Virus record (IMG/VR): IMGVR_UViG_3300031772_000163
Location: 1 to 32,978 of that record
Length of the DNA stretch: 32,978 bases
Direction: 5' to 3' (one strand)
Origin: a virus
Below the pieces are notes generated by a model that worked only from the letters and a program-made list of their open reading frames with translations, did no database searches and was not told the origin of the DNA. A program made the position numbers and the translations under genes. This document shows, piece by piece, positions 30,831 to 32,978 of the stretch (position 1 is the first letter of the stretch; every line of letters begins with the position of its first letter).

Positions 30831-32978
30831 TGGTCGATGCTCACTTAGACCAAGATGGATGGGAGTGGCACTACGATACTTCTAATGCCACGGTACTAAC
30901 CAGGGTAGTTCGTGTGGGGTTGGCCAGCACCGAAGTCAACATCCCAACGCAACTGGTAGTAGGAACCAATCTAACTGCCATCGGAGCCAGTTGTTTCGCT
31001 GATACCGAAGGCAGGAAGATAACTAAAGTATTAACAATACCCAGCACGGTAACTGCTATAAGGGACAGTGCGTTCAGTGGATGTGCGTTATTAACAGTAT
31101 GTGCCATTGGCACCGGGGTGTTAACAATAGGCAATTGGTCGTTCAACAGTTGTACCGTATTGAGTTCTCTAACTATTCCCAATAGCACCACATCCACAGG
31201 TGTGGGAGCGTTCTATAATTGCCGCGCTATGACCTCCATTGCCATTGGCAGCGGCGTCACATCCATCGGGCAGTATTCGTTCGACGCCTGTACCGCACTG
31301 ACCGCCATCAACGTAGACCCCGCCAACCCTAACTACTCCAGTTTGAACGGGGTCCTATACAACAAGGCCGGCACCACCTTGTTACGGTGTCCGGGTGGAA
31401 AGGTCGGAGCGTTCACCATCCCCAACGGCGTCACCGCCATCGGGGAAGGAGCGTTTAACACCTGCACCTCCCTGACCTCCATAATCATTCCAGACAGTGT
31501 CACGGTCATCGGGAACAGTGCGTTCTACGGCTGCACCGTCTTGGCCTCAGTGACCATTGGCGGTGGTGTCATATCACTTGGAACCAGTTCCTTCCAAAAC
31601 TGCAGTGCCATGACCAGTATAATCCTTCCCGATACATTGACCACCATTGGCACAAGTACATTCAGTGGTTGCACTACCCTTACCTCTATAACGTTCTATA
31701 GGTTAGTTGCCCCTACGGTGGGAGCCAATTGGATAACTGGTGTTCCTGCCGCATGTAGAGGGCATGCGTTCTCTAACTCTAACTTCCCCGCTCCGGGGTT
31801 AGTGTGGAATGGATTGACAATGGGTACGGTCATACCTGGAGATTGGCAGTATACCGTTAGTGGCGGGAATGCGACCCTCACGGGATATACTGGTGCTGGT
31901 GGAGCAGTCACCACTCCAACAACATTGCGTGGATATCCAGTAGTAGCAATCGGGAATAACGCCTTCTTGAATAATAATACATTCACGTCGGTTGTAATAT
32001 CTAACGGGGTCGTTTCTATTGGTGATTATGCGTTTTCCCAATCCGTAGACACACATATAACATCCATCACGGTTCCATACACGGTAACTACTATAGGAAC
32101 TTACGCATTTAAGAATTGTGCCGTATTAGCCTCACTTAACTTTTTAGGAATGGTTAGACCAACTTCAGTTGGAGCCAATTGGATAAGTGGGTGTTCGATT
32201 GTAAATGGTCATGCATATATTGGTTCGAACTTCCCCGCACCCGGAGGCATTTGGAATGGATTGACGATGGGGCCTTATCTGCTTGAATATTATACTTACA
32301 CAATCGCAGATAATAAGGCCACAATTACAGATTACGTTGGTCCTGGTGGAACAGTAGTAATACCGTCGATACTCCCAACAACGGGCGGTTATCCAGTTAC
32401 GGCTATTGGATATCAAGCATTCTATCTGGGACCGTCTTTAATTTCAGTAACAATTCCAAATAGTGTAATTACCATCGGCGCACAGGCATTCTATGGTCTG
32501 TGGTATCTTTCATCCGTGACCATTGGAAACAACGTAGCGTCGATTGGCGACAGTGCATTCGGGGGTTGTGAACATCTGGTCTCTGTAACATTCACGCCGA
32601 CAAGCAGTCTAACATCGATTGGTGGCGGTACTTTTGCTTCATGTCACGCATTAACATCATTCAATGTTCCAGATACAGTAACCTCAATGGGTCCGTTTGC
32701 ATTTACCGAATGCGTTAATTTGTATTCCATCACAATTCCAAGTGGGGTCACTCATATTAGTGATTTTTTATTCCACGACTGTAACCAGTTGGAATCGATA
32801 ACTTTTAAAATGTTGACCGCTCCAGGTGTGGGCGGGGCAAATTGGAAGACCGGAACTCCGCTTGAGATAAGGGGTCATGCATATAGTAATTCTAACTTCC
32901 CAACACCGGGAAATACATGGAATACTTTGATAATGGGGAGTAATATAGATGGGAGCAGAGTTATCCTATCTGATAGCA
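30830..32978 (+). CDS. Giant LRR fibre, N-terminal part (3' partial; continues at 359-1977)
   Basis: Open from ATG 30830 to the window end (716 codons). It begins VDAHLDQDGWEWHYDT and contains three LRR_5 blocks, each closed by a cap: RGHAFSNSNFPAPG (about residue 307), NGHAYIGSNFPAPG (about 460) and RGHAYSNSNFPTPG (about 681). Typical repeats are IGQYSFDACTALTAI and IGEGAFNTCTSLTSI. The last 358 bases correspond in frame to bases 1-358, so the complete protein would be 1255 residues with the shaft, Fn3-like insert and HG tip described at the left end. Block 1 is GC-richer than blocks 2 and 3, suggesting separate origins. Confidence 0.78.
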   Translation, partial: MVDAHLDQDGWEWHYDTSNATVLTRVVRVGLASTEVNIPTQLVVGTNLTAIGASCFADTEGRKITKVLTIPSTVTAIRDSAFSGCALLTVCAIGTGVLTIGNWSFNSCTVLSSLTIPNSTTSTGVGAFYNCRAMTSIAIGSGVTSIGQYSFDACTALTAINVDPANPNYSSLNGVLYNKAGTTLLRCPGGKVGAFTIPNGVTAIGEGAFNTCTSLTSIIIPDSVTVIGNSAFYGCTVLASVTIGGGVISLGTSSFQNCSAMTSIILPDTLTTIGTSTFSGCTTLTSITFYRLVAPTVGANWITGVPAACRGHAFSNSNFPAPGLVWNGLTMGTVIPGDWQYTVSGGNATLTGYTGAGGAVTTPTTLRGYPVVAIGNNAFLNNNTFTSVVISNGVVSIGDYAFSQSVDTHITSITVPYTVTTIGTYAFKNCAVLASLNFLGMVRPTSVGANWISGCSIVNGHAYIGSNFPAPGGIWNGLTMGPYLLEYYTYTIADNKATITDYVGPGGTVVIPSILPTTGGYPVTAIGYQAFYLGPSLISVTIPNSVITIGAQAFYGLWYLSSVTIGNNVASIGDSAFGGCEHLVSVTFTPTSSLTSIGGGTFASCHALTSFNVPDTVTSMGPFAFTECVNLYSITIPSGVTHISDFLFHDCNQLESITFKMLTAPGVGGANWKTGTPLEIRGHAYSNSNFPTPGNTWNTLIMGSNIDGSRVILSDS
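32621..32978. repeat. Terminal overlap, right copy (pairs with 1-358)
   Basis: See left copy. The near-identical final 166 bases and preserved frame suggest a circular map cut inside the fibre gene, with two alleles of the preceding LRR. Confidence 0.8.

Noticed and set aside
1-32978. Diversity-generating retroelement behind the variable LRR
   Set aside because: No reverse transcriptase or template repeat is visible; changes are not limited to adenines. A DGR elsewhere cannot be excluded but nothing here supports it.
1-32978. tRNA genes, integrase, attachment sites, toxin-antitoxin pairs
   Set aside because: Looked for on both strands; no cloverleaf, tyrosine or serine recombinase signature or paired toxin was found. 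The RHH gene lacks a toxin neighbour.

Overview
The window looks like almost the whole genome of a tailed (HK97-fold, siphovirus-like) virus that probably infects an archaeon. Two kinds of evidence support this. First, there is a complete head-tail morphogenesis module: terminase small and large subunits, portal, MuF-like protein, protease-scaffold, cement proteins, major capsid protein, neck proteins, tail tube, tape measure, baseplate and fibres. Second, the few promoters are archaeal: TATA boxes of the TTTATATA or ACATATATAC type lie 25-40 nt before start codons, some transcripts look leaderless, and the remaining genes use GGAGGTGAT-type ribosome binding sites. Every convincing gene is on the + strand. 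The host group cannot be named from the sequence; a methanogen or a related archaeon is only a guess.

The first 358 bases align with the last 358 at a constant offset of 32620 and in the same reading frame. The map is therefore best read as a circle (or circularly permuted genome) of about 32.6 kb, cut inside a tail-fibre gene. The gene starting at 30830 runs off the right end and continues at the left end to 1977, giving a predicted 1255-residue fibre. The overlap is not clean: about 22 percent divergence over the first ~190 bases, then one mismatch in the last ~165. Two alleles of the leucine-rich fibre head therefore share one shaft.

Layout, starting from the promoter near 24500. (1) 24556-1977 across the junction: a beta-rich virion protein, a small unknown protein and a tandem family of fibre genes. 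These are built from an N-terminal motif HLDxDGWEWHYD, BspA/LRR_5 leucine-rich repeats, a BNR-like beta-propeller, Fn3-like inserts and long shafts of a 13-15 residue repeat (consensus ILSDSRFFKPDNxxT). (2) 1995-9034: an Ig-like baseplate-type protein, packaging genes, portal, MuF protein, a membrane protein, a protease-scaffold gene with an apparent internal scaffold start, and three paralogous cement proteins. (3) 9065-13546: major capsid protein, neck and connector proteins, a small shaft-repeat protein, tail terminator and tail tube. (4) 13557-18736: chaperone-like protein, two short tape-measure-like proteins in unusually AT-rich DNA, and two baseplate proteins. A strong structured element (18768-18830) closes this late operon.

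(5) 18892-24052 is the early/accessory region. It holds many small genes: a ribbon-helix-helix regulator, several zinc ribbons, a small HExxH protein, a winged-helix-like protein, a PD-(D/E)XK-like protein and a truncated DNA methyltransferase. It also contains a ~520 bp AT-rich spacer with palindromes that may be the replication origin. (6) 24083-24499 encodes a coiled-coil protein with a C-terminal membrane segment, a holin-type candidate.

I recognise no polymerase, primase, helicase, integrase or tRNA gene, so replication probably depends on the host. The most unusual parts are the SDSRF-repeat fibre system with its mosaic leucine-rich heads, the possible lambda C/Nu3-like nested scaffold, the conserved early promoter pair and the truncated methyltransferase.
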